Shown in pieces: positions 1 through 10,931 of a stretch of 64,000 bases of DNA. A program made the translations under genes and the position numbers. The stretch's first letter is position 1. Each line of letters starts with the position of its first letter. Under the pieces are notes generated by a model. That model saw nothing but the letters and a program-made list of their open reading frames with translations. It was not told the DNA's origin and did no database searches. Source of the stretch: Marchantia polymorpha subsp. ruderalis. Lineage: Eukaryota; Streptophyta; Marchantiopsida; Marchantiales; Marchantiaceae. The stretch is from contig AP031354.1 in assembly GCA_037833965.1 (NCBI GenBank), positions 1,590,001-1,654,000 on the forward strand. Direction: 5' to 3'.

Positions 1-838
1 AATGTGTACAGTAACCAGCCACTATAGTTGAAGTGATGTTATTTGCATACATTCTGGTGGGGATGATAAATATATTTTGGTTAGTATAACATATGTTTCA
101 CTTGGTTATGAAATTGGGTTCATCACTGGTTTCTTGTAGTTATTCATGCGGTCTTACCATTCTTTGAATGTAACCTCCTGTTACATTACGTGAACTACTC
201 ATAGTATAATAAAAAAGTCAGATGCTCAACTTTCTTAAAAGCGGCCTCGTATGCAGTGTCATTAGATGCCAGGACAATATGGCAGTCAATGTCACTCGGT
301 TAAATTTTATTGAGTGCATTTCAAAAATGTGCTAACAATTTGGAATTCGATAAGATAGATTGCTACATCGTTTTCACAGTGGTCCTCCGTCGTGTCACGA
401 TGATTACTCTCAGATTGAACCATTTCAAAATCCTTCAATTTCCGAATAATTTGCCAAAAGCTTACATTGTGATGTATATCCTTATATCACAAATCTACCT
501 TTTCTTAGCTGGTTGAAAAGGCCCCAAAAATGCTTAATTTCAAGGATAAGTTATCAAAATAAACTGATTCTTGATGCATATTTACATGCCTCAGTTGAGA
601 AAGATTTGGAAATACAAATCTTTTATAAAAAAATATATATTTCCTCCCAAAGATTCGATTTCAAGCATGCAACAAACTGGTGATCAAAGACGCTTCTTTG
701 CTAACAAGCCATATTTATTTTGAGATGAATACCTAAAAGTTAAAAACATCTTATATGAATCATTTAGTCGTGAAAGTATAGCTATACAAGGCTCGATGCA
801 GTGGGGGAAATTTTCTGAAAACTCGTTTATGACCCCTA
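1..838. repeat. Segmental duplication, copy A (empty-site copy)
   Basis: This AT-rich non-coding stretch aligns by eye, with many small differences, to 10932-12410. Shared landmarks include the text around 30-200, the TTACATTACGTGAACTACT segment and the end near GCTATACAAGG. Copy B carries a 638 bp transposon that is absent here; the empty site is the TA at 137-138. Since copy B lies just upstream of the secreted-protein gene S2, the window probably opens just beyond another S-gene copy (inference). I see no gene in it. Confidence 0.75.
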
Positions 839-2414
839 GGTCTTAGAACAGACTGTCAAATTTTCATACAAGGTCTTAAGCAGAATATAAGGCTTTTAGA
901 TTAGACTGCAGATTGTTGAAGATGTCTTTGTCTCTAATAAAGAACTGTGAGGATGATTAAAATCTTCGTTGTGTATCCCAGTGGTTCAATGCTGCAGGCA
1001 TTTACATAGCACCATTCAACACGGTTCTTAACGGTGGTTTCTCACAAGTATGGCAGGTGAAAATATACCTACAATCTTTACAACCAACTGCAGGCCTAAG
1101 CTAAAGTGACATGACAAGCTCCAATCGGGATAAGTTTATCAAGGTTTGAAATTCTCTCACCCAAGAGACCTCGCTTTTGTGGCATTATTTCTTGTCAATA
1201 AAGTCGAGGGAACCAGCTGTGAAATGTTGTCTTTTTGTCCTTTAACTTGAGGCGTTTGACAAGGTTTTTCGTGATTTTCTATGGAAAAGTATGGAATTTT
1301 GGAAAGTAAATTCATACCTTGCGAACCACGAGTGTCTTCATCTCAGGGCTATTGAGACACTTGCAATGCACAGAGAGATCATAAGATTCTATATGAGAGA
1401 GAGAAAAATGATTAGAGAGAAAAATGATTTTTTATTCGTTAGGAACCTTTTTAATGTCGACATCAAAGAGTGACCTCTTATAGAAAACGGTATAAGCTTT
1501 GGATGTACATTTAGAACTGCTACAAGCCTTATCAAAATATAGAGGGAGTATGTTATATTGCTCTTGGGTAGTAATTCAGAGTCCCACTTCACAGCATAGA
1601 TGAGAACCTTCAACTTCCAACATTTGAGTAAAAAAAGAGATATCCACTTTCCTCAACATTGTATGACCTTTGCATCAAAATGGGAGGTGATGACCCAAGA
1701 CTAAATAGGACTCAGTGCTAATTTATTGCATGCTGATATATTTCGAAATGCCAATGTCCAACACTAGAAAGGGATGCAAAGGCTAAATGACTTGCATAGC
1801 TTTGCTTTCAAGCAATATGCCATCTGGTCCACCTCCGAATTGTATCAGGAGTTCCAGAATCCAATGTCTATTCCAGATAGATATCTATAAACTTTTGCTT
1901 ATTGTGATTAGTTATAAAGTCTGATCCACAGCGTACATATTTGGAGCGTGCAGCCAAACCATATGTATATTTGACGTTGCACCTTCTTTCGCAGACGACG
2001 TTCAATCCATCTGTTTTCCAGGGTGAGGTATATGGACATGGCACTCATTTCGTTTTATTCCCGATTTCAGGAGACCATGGACCTTGCCCCCGCAAACACC
2101 GTCATGACAACTTTGGAAAAATTTTGCGTAGAAAATTACAAAAGTTCATAATTCCGAGTTGGGTCTACTTGCTGAATGAAATGCATACACAGCAGAGAAC
2201 AATGTAGATTCCAAAAGTTGCAGCCTTTATTCAATTTATTGAGTGACAATGTCAGCCTCGGCTGGCTCAAGGTCGCATCCTATCATACGAGAAGGATAGC
2301 CGGAAATCCGCTATCAAATCCGCTGACAATAAGTAAGATGACATGGATGAGCTCAGCACTGGATATATCCAGCTTTTGATATAATAATCGATCATGTTCT
2401 AACATGAGACTATT
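839..2414. other. Intergenic stretch, no gene recognised
   Basis: AT-rich, with short ORFs in all frames and no recognisable protein similarity. The last 500 bases (about 1940-2414) resemble the 3' flanks of S2 (9830-10096) and S3 (about 57030-57401), for example the CCGCTGACAATAAG string just past the stop codon, so they are the downstream flank of S1. Confidence 0.6.
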
Positions 2415-2974
2415 CTATGCATTTGGATCCATTTTGAACCTCCTGTAGTCGTCTTCCACGAGGCCGCCCTGCTTGCCATTCTCTCCGCCGGTGTTGCATT
2501 CGTCCGTGGGTCGTCGCAGCAGCCTTCCGCAGTCGTTCTCGTCCATTGTGAACGAGCACCCCCTGAACGCCTCGGCCGAGATGTCGATGTGGCCGGTCTC
2601 GGGAGACGGGAAGTCGTAGCGCTGGTCCACCTTTCGGCCGTCGGCAAAAGTCTGACCTTTGTAGCTTGCGCAGAATGAGTTGATCGCGTTGATGATCTGT
2701 GGTGAACACCAAGTGAGATTAGTCAATTTGGATCTGCATCCATCGATTTCAGATCGATGAACACAGTAAAGGTATGCAGTCGAATTTCGTCGAGCGATTC
2801 TAAGAATCTAAAATATGAAGTTTAATTGTGAAGAAGGAAGATTCTCTCCCTTGCTCGGGTGAACTTTCTCCCGGAGTTGTAGCATGTGACCCTCTCGGCA
2901 CATTGGGCGAGCGGGAGCCAGGAGGCCGCCACCACAGTGGCCAGCAAGAACGCGAAGAATACAACACGGGCCAT
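2415..2974 (-). pseudogene. S1: secreted six-cysteine protein gene, splice donor lost
   Basis: Two-exon copy of a small secreted protein gene: exon 1 2849-2974 (42 codons), intron 2697-2848, exon 2 2415-2696 (93 codons plus stop). The start is the ATG at 2974, which opens a typical signal peptide (MARVVFFAFLLAT, cleavage probably after QCA). S2 and S3 read AGG|GTGAGA at the exon 1 border. Here it reads AGG|GAGAGA, so the donor GT has become GA. Without splicing, the frame runs RERIFLLHN and stops. The last of the six mature cysteines is also changed, to Tyr (EDDYRR against EDECRR in S2 and S3). The rest of exon 2 is nearly identical to the other copies. The TATA box seen in S2 and S3 is not obvious here. 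Most likely a recent pseudogene; use of a cryptic donor cannot be excluded. Confidence 0.8.
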
Positions 2975-3040
2975 GGGTGCCGCAGAATCTGAAGATAGGA
3001 AGAGAGAGGAGCTGCGGGTGTTGTTGAGAGGGTCACGCAT

Positions 3041-4170
3041 CCGATAGTAAATAGGGTCTGAAATTTACAGAGAATCGCTATTTTTGATTATATAGCTGTT
3101 ATTGTGTAAGTTCCATACCTGCAAAACTGTAGAAGTCTGAAGCAATTTCAGAAACGAATCTATTCATAAAAGTGATCTTATGGTCACACAAGAAGTGGCG
3201 TTTCTTTTCCATGTCGATCTTTAGAAATAACATGTCCATCTGGACTCTTCCAGATGGACAATAAACAACCACGACGCCTGCTCACACGTTTGAGGTTGGA
3301 TCATAAACTATTCTAAAATTGACTTTCTTTGCTGAGCATGTGAATCGCAGGCCAACATACTGGGCAGTTTGAATCAACAGGAAAAGAGGGTATTATTTCC
3401 GATTAGTGACCAAAACACCGCTAGCAATCTCAGCAAGGTGTTTTGCAAGCTTTAAAATCACGATCCTCATATGTGGTTCCATAATAATTCTACTGCTTTC
3501 ATTTTCATAGCAAAATGGATGGCAAGCCACGTAGCAGTGCGGTACAGTTCATGAAGCAAGGTATCGATTGCCTGAATGACAAAGGTTCCCAACAAGAGTT
3601 CGAACCTTTCCAGCATATATACAGTTGTTGATTTTCAATTGTGCAACAGTCGTATTGAACGTATAAGAGTAAATATAAAGAGAAAAGTTTGCAGATATCT
3701 CAGCTCAAAAAATAAATTGCAAAACATTACTGAGCTAAATTTCATCCCTGGTACATGACCATAATAAGACATCCATTTGGAGAGAGATTGAATTTCATGA
3801 ACTGATCCTATTTGCAATTGAGAAGAGAGAGATGCTTCTGTCTTCTGGTACATTTGTTGGTTGTGGCGATGAAAGATTCAGCTAGTCTAGCCCATGCTCA
3901 AATACGGGCAACCCTATACTGGAACTATATTTTTGTAACGAGTCCGAAACTTTCAAGGCAATTTGAGAATACATCAGATTACCTACGTGCTAGGCAGACA
4001 TTGTACATGTCTTCCAAGCCCATCTCGAATATGTGATATAATTCAAAAGTAATACACGGATTTTCTGACTCATATACAATTGCCAAGAATGTTGAACATA
4101 TCTGGAATTCCGTGGCCAAATCTCCAAGCCTCCTGTGGGTCATGTGCTCTCACATAGTTTGCTTCAAGGC
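3041..4170. other. Intergenic between S1 and PiT1, with one perfect hairpin
   Basis: Holds the S1 upstream region and the PiT1 3' flank. The only structure I see is a perfect 12-bp inverted repeat with a 4-base loop at 3233-3260 (TGTCCATCTGGA, CTCT, TCCAGATGGACA). No gene is supported. Confidence 0.6.
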
Positions 4171-7100
4171 TTACTTAAACTTGGTCCCTGGATCGACAAG
4201 CTTCGGAGCAATACAAGCGACTCGTGTACCATTTGCTATGTCTGCGATGATATTACTATTGCACGTCAGAGACCCATTGTATACGTCGTTCTGCCCGATC
4301 GTAAGAATGCTGTTGTCTTGGTAAAGAGCAAACAGAGTGTTCAGCGAATTGATGTACGCTGCCGGTTTCTCTGCAATCACAGACAGTTCTCGTTAGATAA
4401 TTATATTTTCAAAATCTTACTGCTTCCTGAGGATTGCGTTAAAGGTTTGAGATTGAAGCTCGACTTACTAGCAGCGTATTTCTTGAAGTCACCCAAGTCC
4501 TTGGCAGCCTTGGCATTTTTGGCAAGAGTTGCGTTGAGCTCGACCCATGTAGCGTTGGGTAAACGGTCAAGGACTCCGGCAGCACTGGCTTCCTTGTAAG
4601 ATTGAAGGGTCGTGTTGAATTCCTTGTACCATTGAGTGTTGATGCTGGCTAGTTCTGTCTTGTACGAGATCACAGCTTTCGCGTCGATGGCAGAGGGCGC
4701 GTAAAGTCCCTAGTCCACGACATAACCATCAGGACTGTGGTCCTCAGCATTCTAAACTAGTCCCGACTCTGAATCATAAGCAGATTACTTGGAGCTTCAA
4801 CCCAGAACTCCCGTATACGAATCATTTTGTCCTAAGTAAGAAGTAAAATCTTACTATTTAAAATCTGTCAAATGATATGAAATGAATAAAAAGTCACCTG
4901 TGCGAAGAGTGCAGCGACTGTGAGTCCCACCACGACTGTGCTGACAGCCCATCCTACGACTTGTATGCCAAACTGCTTCCAGTTCACACCCTTGGATCCC
5001 TCGACCAATCCCACACCCACAATGGCACCCACAATGACCAGACTTCCAGATTGAGGAAGACCATACCTTTAAATATAGATGATTAGCACGGTTAGCAATT
5101 TCATGTCCAGATCAAATTGAATTCAATCGAAGACATGTCTACAGCCATTATATTAAAAAAGACATGATTTTGAGTCTGACGTAAGCCACAAAAACATAGA
5201 TAATAAGAATTGACATAAATGATGTTCTTCCATAAGTACATTCTGATGGGTATGATTCACATGGAAAACTACATCTGAGAAGGAAGCAAAAGAAGATTTG
5301 CATCTTCCCATACAGAGCATATGATAAAAAAATTGAATTCCAGTTCAGAAGCATGGTTTAAACCAGTGAATTGAGGAACACTCATGAATTTCCAGTGGGA
5401 AAGACTCACTGAGATGCAACCATGACGACCATTGCGGTGGCAAGCTCGGCGCAGAATCCACGAGTAGGGGTGATCTTCACAAGCTTCACTCCCATTGTGC
5501 GCATGGTGTGGTAACCATAAGTAGCCAGACCGGAGATCAAAGCGAGTCCTCCGAATACAACGACCCACATCTTAGGTTGCACATTCTTCGTCAGCTTCCC
5601 GTCTTCATATACTTGAAGGATGATGGACATAGGTCCAGCTGCGTACCCAACTTCTCCAGCTCCATGTGAGAAGATCACACAGATAGCTGAGAAAACCTGC
5701 CCAGGAATGGAGAAGACATGCAGAGCTCTTAAGTTACATGATCCAGATTCTAAAATCAATATTACAAATATCTGTCGAGAAAAGAAGCCTCTTGACAGAC
5801 TTACTTGAAGATACATGAAGGCATATTCCACTCTTGGCTCGAAAACCTCTGCGTGCTTGTGGATATCTCCGACTGTTTGGTTTGTGTTGACCACGTTGTG
5901 GATATCTTGCGTCCATCCATGAGATATGACTTTCCAAATCTTGGATCCGAAACTTAGAGGTGCTTTGTCTTGTGTCGTCTTCTCCTCAGATTCCACAACT
6001 TTTCTTTGGTTCTCGCCATCCACTCCCGCAGTTAAGTCGAATTCCCCGATCCGGTTACCTTCACTGAAAAACACAATTTGTGAATAATGATGTGATTAAA
6101 ATTGCAAGCATAAAGAGGAAGATCAAATTAAACAATTTCATCCAAATCTAATCTGAATGAAATGTGCTGTATATGTTTAAAGCTGTCCGAATTAAGTGTC
6201 ATCCTCTGATATGTTTGAGATTCAAATCCGAATCAACTTCAATATCAATTGGCACTGGGAAGAATTATTACCTGTCGAACGTGGCATTCATCTTCCTGTA
6301 TAAGAACGGAACGACAGTGATTGCAGACACAACAGCTGAACCTGCTGCTATGATAGCAGAAATCCACGCCGTTTTGGAGTATGACCAATGAACGCCATCC
6401 TTGTCCATCTGCTTCTTGGCTCCCTGCACAATGACAAAGATATCTCCGTCATACCAATGAGCATTCGTGTATCTTGTCTTTATGAATCACAGACATTTTT
6501 CAGATTCTGACAATTTATGAAAGATTTGGGGATGTAAACTTCATTGGCAGGTCTTGACCTTTGTAAAGATGAAGTACATGTTGACGAACACAGTGAAGAA
6601 GATAGTAGGAGGCAAAGTCCAGAATGCAACTTTGTAAGCGTTCTTGCGTCGCAGCACCAGTGTTCGGAGGGCTAAGAAGAGTAGTCCTGAACCCGCAGCA
6701 GCCAAGATTGGAGACATGACCCAAGATGTAGCAATGGAGACCACTCCCTTGTAAGGAAATGCATCGATGGAGTTGTCTCTTTCTGCCCAAATGATGGCGT
6801 CCTTGCCATCCCAAATCAAAGAGAAGGCCACGATGCCACCGACTGGAATGCATTCCAAGACCAGTTCCGCGAAGTCAATATTTTGGCTTGACACATAAAA
6901 AATCCAGATGTAGAGCAAGATCGTACTGCCAATAGGAAAGAATTGTTAAGAAGGTGAAATCGACGGTTACTCACCGATGAAATGAGTCCCAGAGACATTA
7001 ACTCCAATTCGAGATGCCACTGCCAGCCAGAATGAGCCAGCCGTGCAGGCACAGATCATCCCATAAGCATACACCTCAGGATTTCCAAGAAAGCTATTCA

Positions 7101-7803
7101 GATCAGCAACTCCACTTGCGATCGTGGACGTCACCACTCGGCCCAAAAGGATGGCTCCCAGGAAGTCGAAAACTATCGCAATCTGCATGCATGGAAGTTA
7201 AGAGTGAAATTTCAGTGATCTCATTAGATATGTCCCATGTTACATCTCGAGGATATGCTCAAGTCCTTGGAAAATCTAAAGCTCTGAGTGGTAAGCATTT
7301 GTTTAACTACGTCAGATTTAATTCTGAGGTATTGTTGCGTTTATTCAGTACGAAATCTGATATCGTTAAGAAGAGGAAAGTAGAGCATACAACTATCTCT
7401 TAAATGAAAGATGGCACTTACGAGAACAGCCTGACCCATAGTTAAGGTTTTACTTCCCACAGATGTGGCAAAGCCATTTGCCAGATCATTGGCACCTGCA
7501 AGTGATTACAACGCCATCAATGTCCTGCATATTTACTTTTCTCATACAAGGGCTCGTGAATTGACAATGCTAGCTCTTCCAAAGGCGGAGTTGGTAACTA
7601 CGATCTTTAAATTGAACGACTGAGCATAACTGCAATCTGCGGCCCATTCGACAACAACGAAGAGCAGAAGCCGGGGCTAATTCGACTATAACATTGAAAT
7701 ATCGATCGTTAGAGATTCAGAACTTACCATTACCCCACCCGAAGGCGAAAGCTACAAACGCCCCAACGATCACAAACCAAAGATACTCCGGCATAGCAGC
7801 CAT
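4171..7803 (-). CDS. PiT1: PiT/PHO4-type Na+/phosphate symporter, 10 exons
   Basis: Predicted plasma-membrane sodium-coupled phosphate transporter of the inorganic phosphate transporter (PiT, PHO4/PHO89) family. Exons in transcript order: 7728-7803, 7422-7495, 6975-7182, 6559-6842, 6272-6423, 5805-6063, 5410-5696, 4898-5066, 4469-4709, 4171-4370, giving 649 residues. Every intron is GT-AG, and every exon length equals that of PiT2. The N-terminal half has the family signature GANDLANGFATSVGSK (residues about 26-41) and SGTH (114-117). A hydrophilic loop of about 100 residues separates two hydrophobic halves. The second-half copies of these motifs are altered (SHGAGEVGYAAGP, about 361-373; LPQSGSL, about 450-456). 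A C-terminal tail of roughly 145 residues after the last membrane segment has several N-glycosylation-type sites. S1 lies downstream on the same strand, and relic PiT3 lies head-to-head upstream. It is intact as read. Confidence 0.9.
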
Positions 7804-9361
7804 TGCGTCGACAACTCCGAACTCTTAGACCACGAAGTTTGCAACTTTGAGTTAGGGACTTAGAAAATATCAGAGCTGCATTGCTGACCTTCAAGTGGGG
7901 TGATTGGAACGGTTGGTCCTGGAATCTTATATAGCCTCTCTATCACAGCAATAGTCATGATCATGTCTTTCAAATATCATTATCAGGTGCAACTGTTGAC
8001 TTTGGTTTCTTCCATGCCTGACGGTACCCCTGGTACAACAGTTTGTGTACCTCAAAGCTACGGACCTTACGACTGTCCCGGATCATCGGCTCCATCATTG
8101 CATTCCTAATTATCATTAACAGCTGCATGTATCAGCGTGTCTTTAGTACCTTGAGATTTGATTTGAGAAGAAATTGTCTCTTCTTCTGGGACAATATTTT
8201 GCTCGCTTTTTCCGTTAAAAAAATATTCCGTAGGAATTTTTCAATCGACTGAGACTATGCTGGGGGCGGAAGAGGAGCATGATGAACATGCACCATGAGG
8301 ACAATAGTCGGCTCAATCGCTTTGCTGGACAGTGGCAAGCGTGGACTATGTTTAGAGGTCTGAGCGTGGCGGCGTGAGATATCTGTTAGATAACACGCGA
8401 GAGAGTGTGTCTGACACGAACCTTGAAAACAGTCGATACTCGCAGCTGCAATTGTGTTTTGTGCGACTGATCAATCCAGGAATCGACATAGCTTTGAGGG
8501 CTGGTGGGTTTTTGTCCTCTTTGATCTCACCTGAAATTTTGTGTTTTTCCCTTGTAGTCCAGATCATCATTGTCCATGCTACACAGAGTCGGCGAAGTCT
8601 ATATAAAGATCGAGATCATGAACAATCACGTAAAAATGCAGGAAAAAGTCTCTTTTAGGACATAGCAATAATACCATGGCTCTATCTCATGAGAGATGCA
8701 AAATTCCAAGAACTGACTCTTACGTCTTAACAAATACCATCGGCACACAACAGAACCCACTTGACTGTTGCCTGCAGCTGTATAACTCTCTTATCTAATT
8801 TCTCTAAAAATATTTTGACACTGCTCCGCTGTTCTTCCGAGTCGCCCTTTCAAGCTATTTATGTGCCTTATTTCAGTTCACTCTGATGCTATATCAACGA
8901 CAGAGTCCACACTATAGATATAAATTCTGTAAGTTTATATTGCGTACACAATATGAATAGGATGAATGCGCCTGAAGAAGGTTCCTCTGGTGACCAGATG
9001 GAATGTAAACTGTTGACCCAAAGGTCAACTCACCAGTGGACTTGATTACATAATTTCTCGGATCTTAAGTACGGAAGCTAGGCCCTGCCATATAGCGATC
9101 CAAATTCCCTGCTTACTTTCGTTCGATCCGAATTCTGAGGTGACATAAAGATTGGGGTTGACTTCGATTAGCTTGATGTAGTCCAAACAATGCGCGTAAA
9201 ACCTCTGCTCATCCAAAGCTAACAGTTGCTGCTAAGGCTTTCTGTCTTTAGCAGACTAGTTCAAATTCCTATCAATTCTCTTGTTACCTGAAGGCAAACA
9301 AATTGTTGTTCTCAATTGAAATCATCATCCATTCACATCCAGTACTACCGTTGTGTAAAAA
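7804..9361. promoter_or_regulatory. Head-to-head spacer between PiT1 and relic PiT3
   Basis: The part nearest PiT1 (7804 to about 8690) matches, in inverted orientation, the PiT2 upstream region (about 52200-53091). Shared blocks include the stretch around 8400-8560 and the GTTGTCGACGCA just before the ATG. It is therefore the duplicated promoter and 5'UTR of the transporter. The rest (8690-9361) shows no gene. No single TATA box stands out. Confidence 0.6.
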
Positions 9362-9647
9362 ATGGCAGGCAATATGCCATTATATCTGGTTCCTTAGTTA
9401 TAGTCCCTGCCTTTGTGGCTCTTGCGGTGGGTGGGGTCATGGTGAGTTTGTGCTCGTTGATCAAAATGATGACAACTCCTTCCCAGCTTCGGAGTTTATG
9501 TGGAAGTCGATTGTGTCAAAGAATCATTCCAAGGTCTTTTAAACCTCATGCATATGATAATATTTCTGCTTCCGGGGGTTAACGATTTGAAAGATGCGTA
9601 AATCTATAAGAAGTAAGGCCCTCGCTTTAACTCAGGCCGTTCAACTA
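9362..9647 (+). pseudogene. PiT3 relic: exons 1 and 2 of a phosphate symporter
   Basis: At 9362-9440 the sequence aligns to exon 1 of PiT1 and PiT2: ATGGC, then ATGCCATTATATCTGG, ending in a GGTGAGTTT donor, but with in-frame stops. At about 9575-9647 a second block aligns to exon 2. It keeps NDL, then, after a frame change, SKALALTQAV, which matches SKTLTMGQAV of PiT2. Exons 3-10 are missing; the next recognisable homology (about 9850 onward) is the 3' flank of S2, so a deletion removed most of the gene. Its position beside S2 repeats the PiT2-S3 arrangement. Confidence 0.75.
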
Positions 9648-10096
9648 AGTAAGAATTTTGGCCCACGTATCATGGTTAATTCTTTCAATTCATCAGCATG
9701 CATCAGGATATCACATAAAGTGCAGAGGAAGTGCCGAAATGGATTTTTCCTCCTAGCATGTTTTGGTTTCGACAAGATTTACAATCGCTCGAGCCTTTTT
9801 TTACTTCAATATTTAAAGGTCTACTGAACACAGTTCTGACAATTTGCGAGGATGAACATGATGACGTTTCCGCAAATGTTGTGCGCTGAAACGTCCAAAA
9901 CTGAATCATCCTCGAGTTGCCAGAGTTCAAAATGTATATTTACTACCAATCCATTTAGATTCAAAGCATTCACGCTTTTTACATTAATTGTTATTTATTG
10001 ATTCACAATGTCAGTCTTTCCTTGGACAAGACTGCATTCTTATCGAGCGTGAAGGATAACCGGAATTCTAAAGAGAAAATCCGCTGACAATAAGCT

Positions 10097-10686
10097 CTAT
10101 GCATTTGGGTCCATTTTGAACCTCCTGCATTCGTCCTCCACGAAGCCGCCCTGCTTGCCGTTCTCGCCGCCGGTGTTGCATTCGTCCGTGGGTCGTCGCA
10201 GCAGCCTTCCGCAGTCGTTCTCGTCCATTGTGAACGAGCACCCCCTGAACGCCTCGGCCGAGATGTCGATGTGGCCGGTCTCAGGAGACGGGAAGTCGTA
10301 GCGCTGGTCCACCTTTCGGCCGTCGGCGAAAGTCTGACCTTTGTAGCGTGCGCAGAATGAGTTGATCGCGTTGATGATCTGTGGTGAACCCCAAGAAAGA
10401 TTAGACAGTTTGGATCCCCATGCAATCGATGCATGGGAATCCAAACTCCCATGCGTAGATTTCAGATCAATGAGCACATTAAAGCTTGCAATAGAATCTC
10501 ATCCAACTATTGTAAGAATCTAAAATATGAAGTTTAATTGTGAAGAAGAAGGAAGATTCTCACCCTTGCTCGGGTGAACTTTCTCCCGGAGTTGTAGCAA
10601 GTGACCCTCTCGGCACATTGGGCGAGCGGGAGCCAGGAGGCCGCCACCAGAGTGGCCAACAAGAACGCGAAGAGGACACGGGCCAT
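10097..10686 (-). CDS. S2: small secreted six-cysteine protein
   Basis: Two exons: 10564-10686 (41 codons) and 10097-10378 (93 codons plus stop), joined by a GT-AG intron, giving 134 residues. An N-terminal signal peptide (MARVLFAFLLATLVAA, cleavage near QCA) is followed by a mature chain of about 110 residues with six cysteines, suggesting three disulfides. Recognisable blocks are CYNSGRKF, INAINSFC, GHIDISAEAFRGCSF, DCGRLLRR, DECNTGGENGKQGG and KMDPNA. The layout recalls small secreted fungal proteins such as the glycan-binding Y3-like group, but that is a weak resemblance from memory and I do not assign a function. Exon 2 is GC-rich and almost identical to S1 and S3, while introns and flanks have diverged. 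A TATA-like box lies at 10770-10778. Confidence 0.8.
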
Positions 10687-10769
10687 GGGTACCGCAGAAT
10701 CTGAGAATAGGAGGAGAGATGAGCTGCGAGTGTTGCTGAGAGCTGTGAATGATATAATCGAAGTTGTGT

Positions 10770-10778
10770 TCATATAAG
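10770..10778 (-). promoter_or_regulatory. TATA-like box of S2
   Basis: On the minus strand this reads CTTATATGAAC, the counterpart of TTATATAAAC upstream of S3 and S4, about 85 bases before the S2 start codon. Confidence 0.5.
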
Positions 10779-10931
10779 GTTCTGATGGCTCGGACTTCTG
10801 ACCCGATAGACCTCACTTTTGGGGAATAGTCTTGCCTAAAAAGATTGATCGACAGGAGTCACATGTGTGCTATAATTGATGCAGACTTTAATTTACTCAA
10901 TATAATATTCTGGCACGTTGGAGGTCAGCTA

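Noticed and set aside
2822-3040. Longer start (MRDPLNN...) for S1 exon 1
   Set aside because: S2 and S3 share only the inner ATG (MARV), which starts a clean signal peptide. The upstream part corresponds to the 5' leader.
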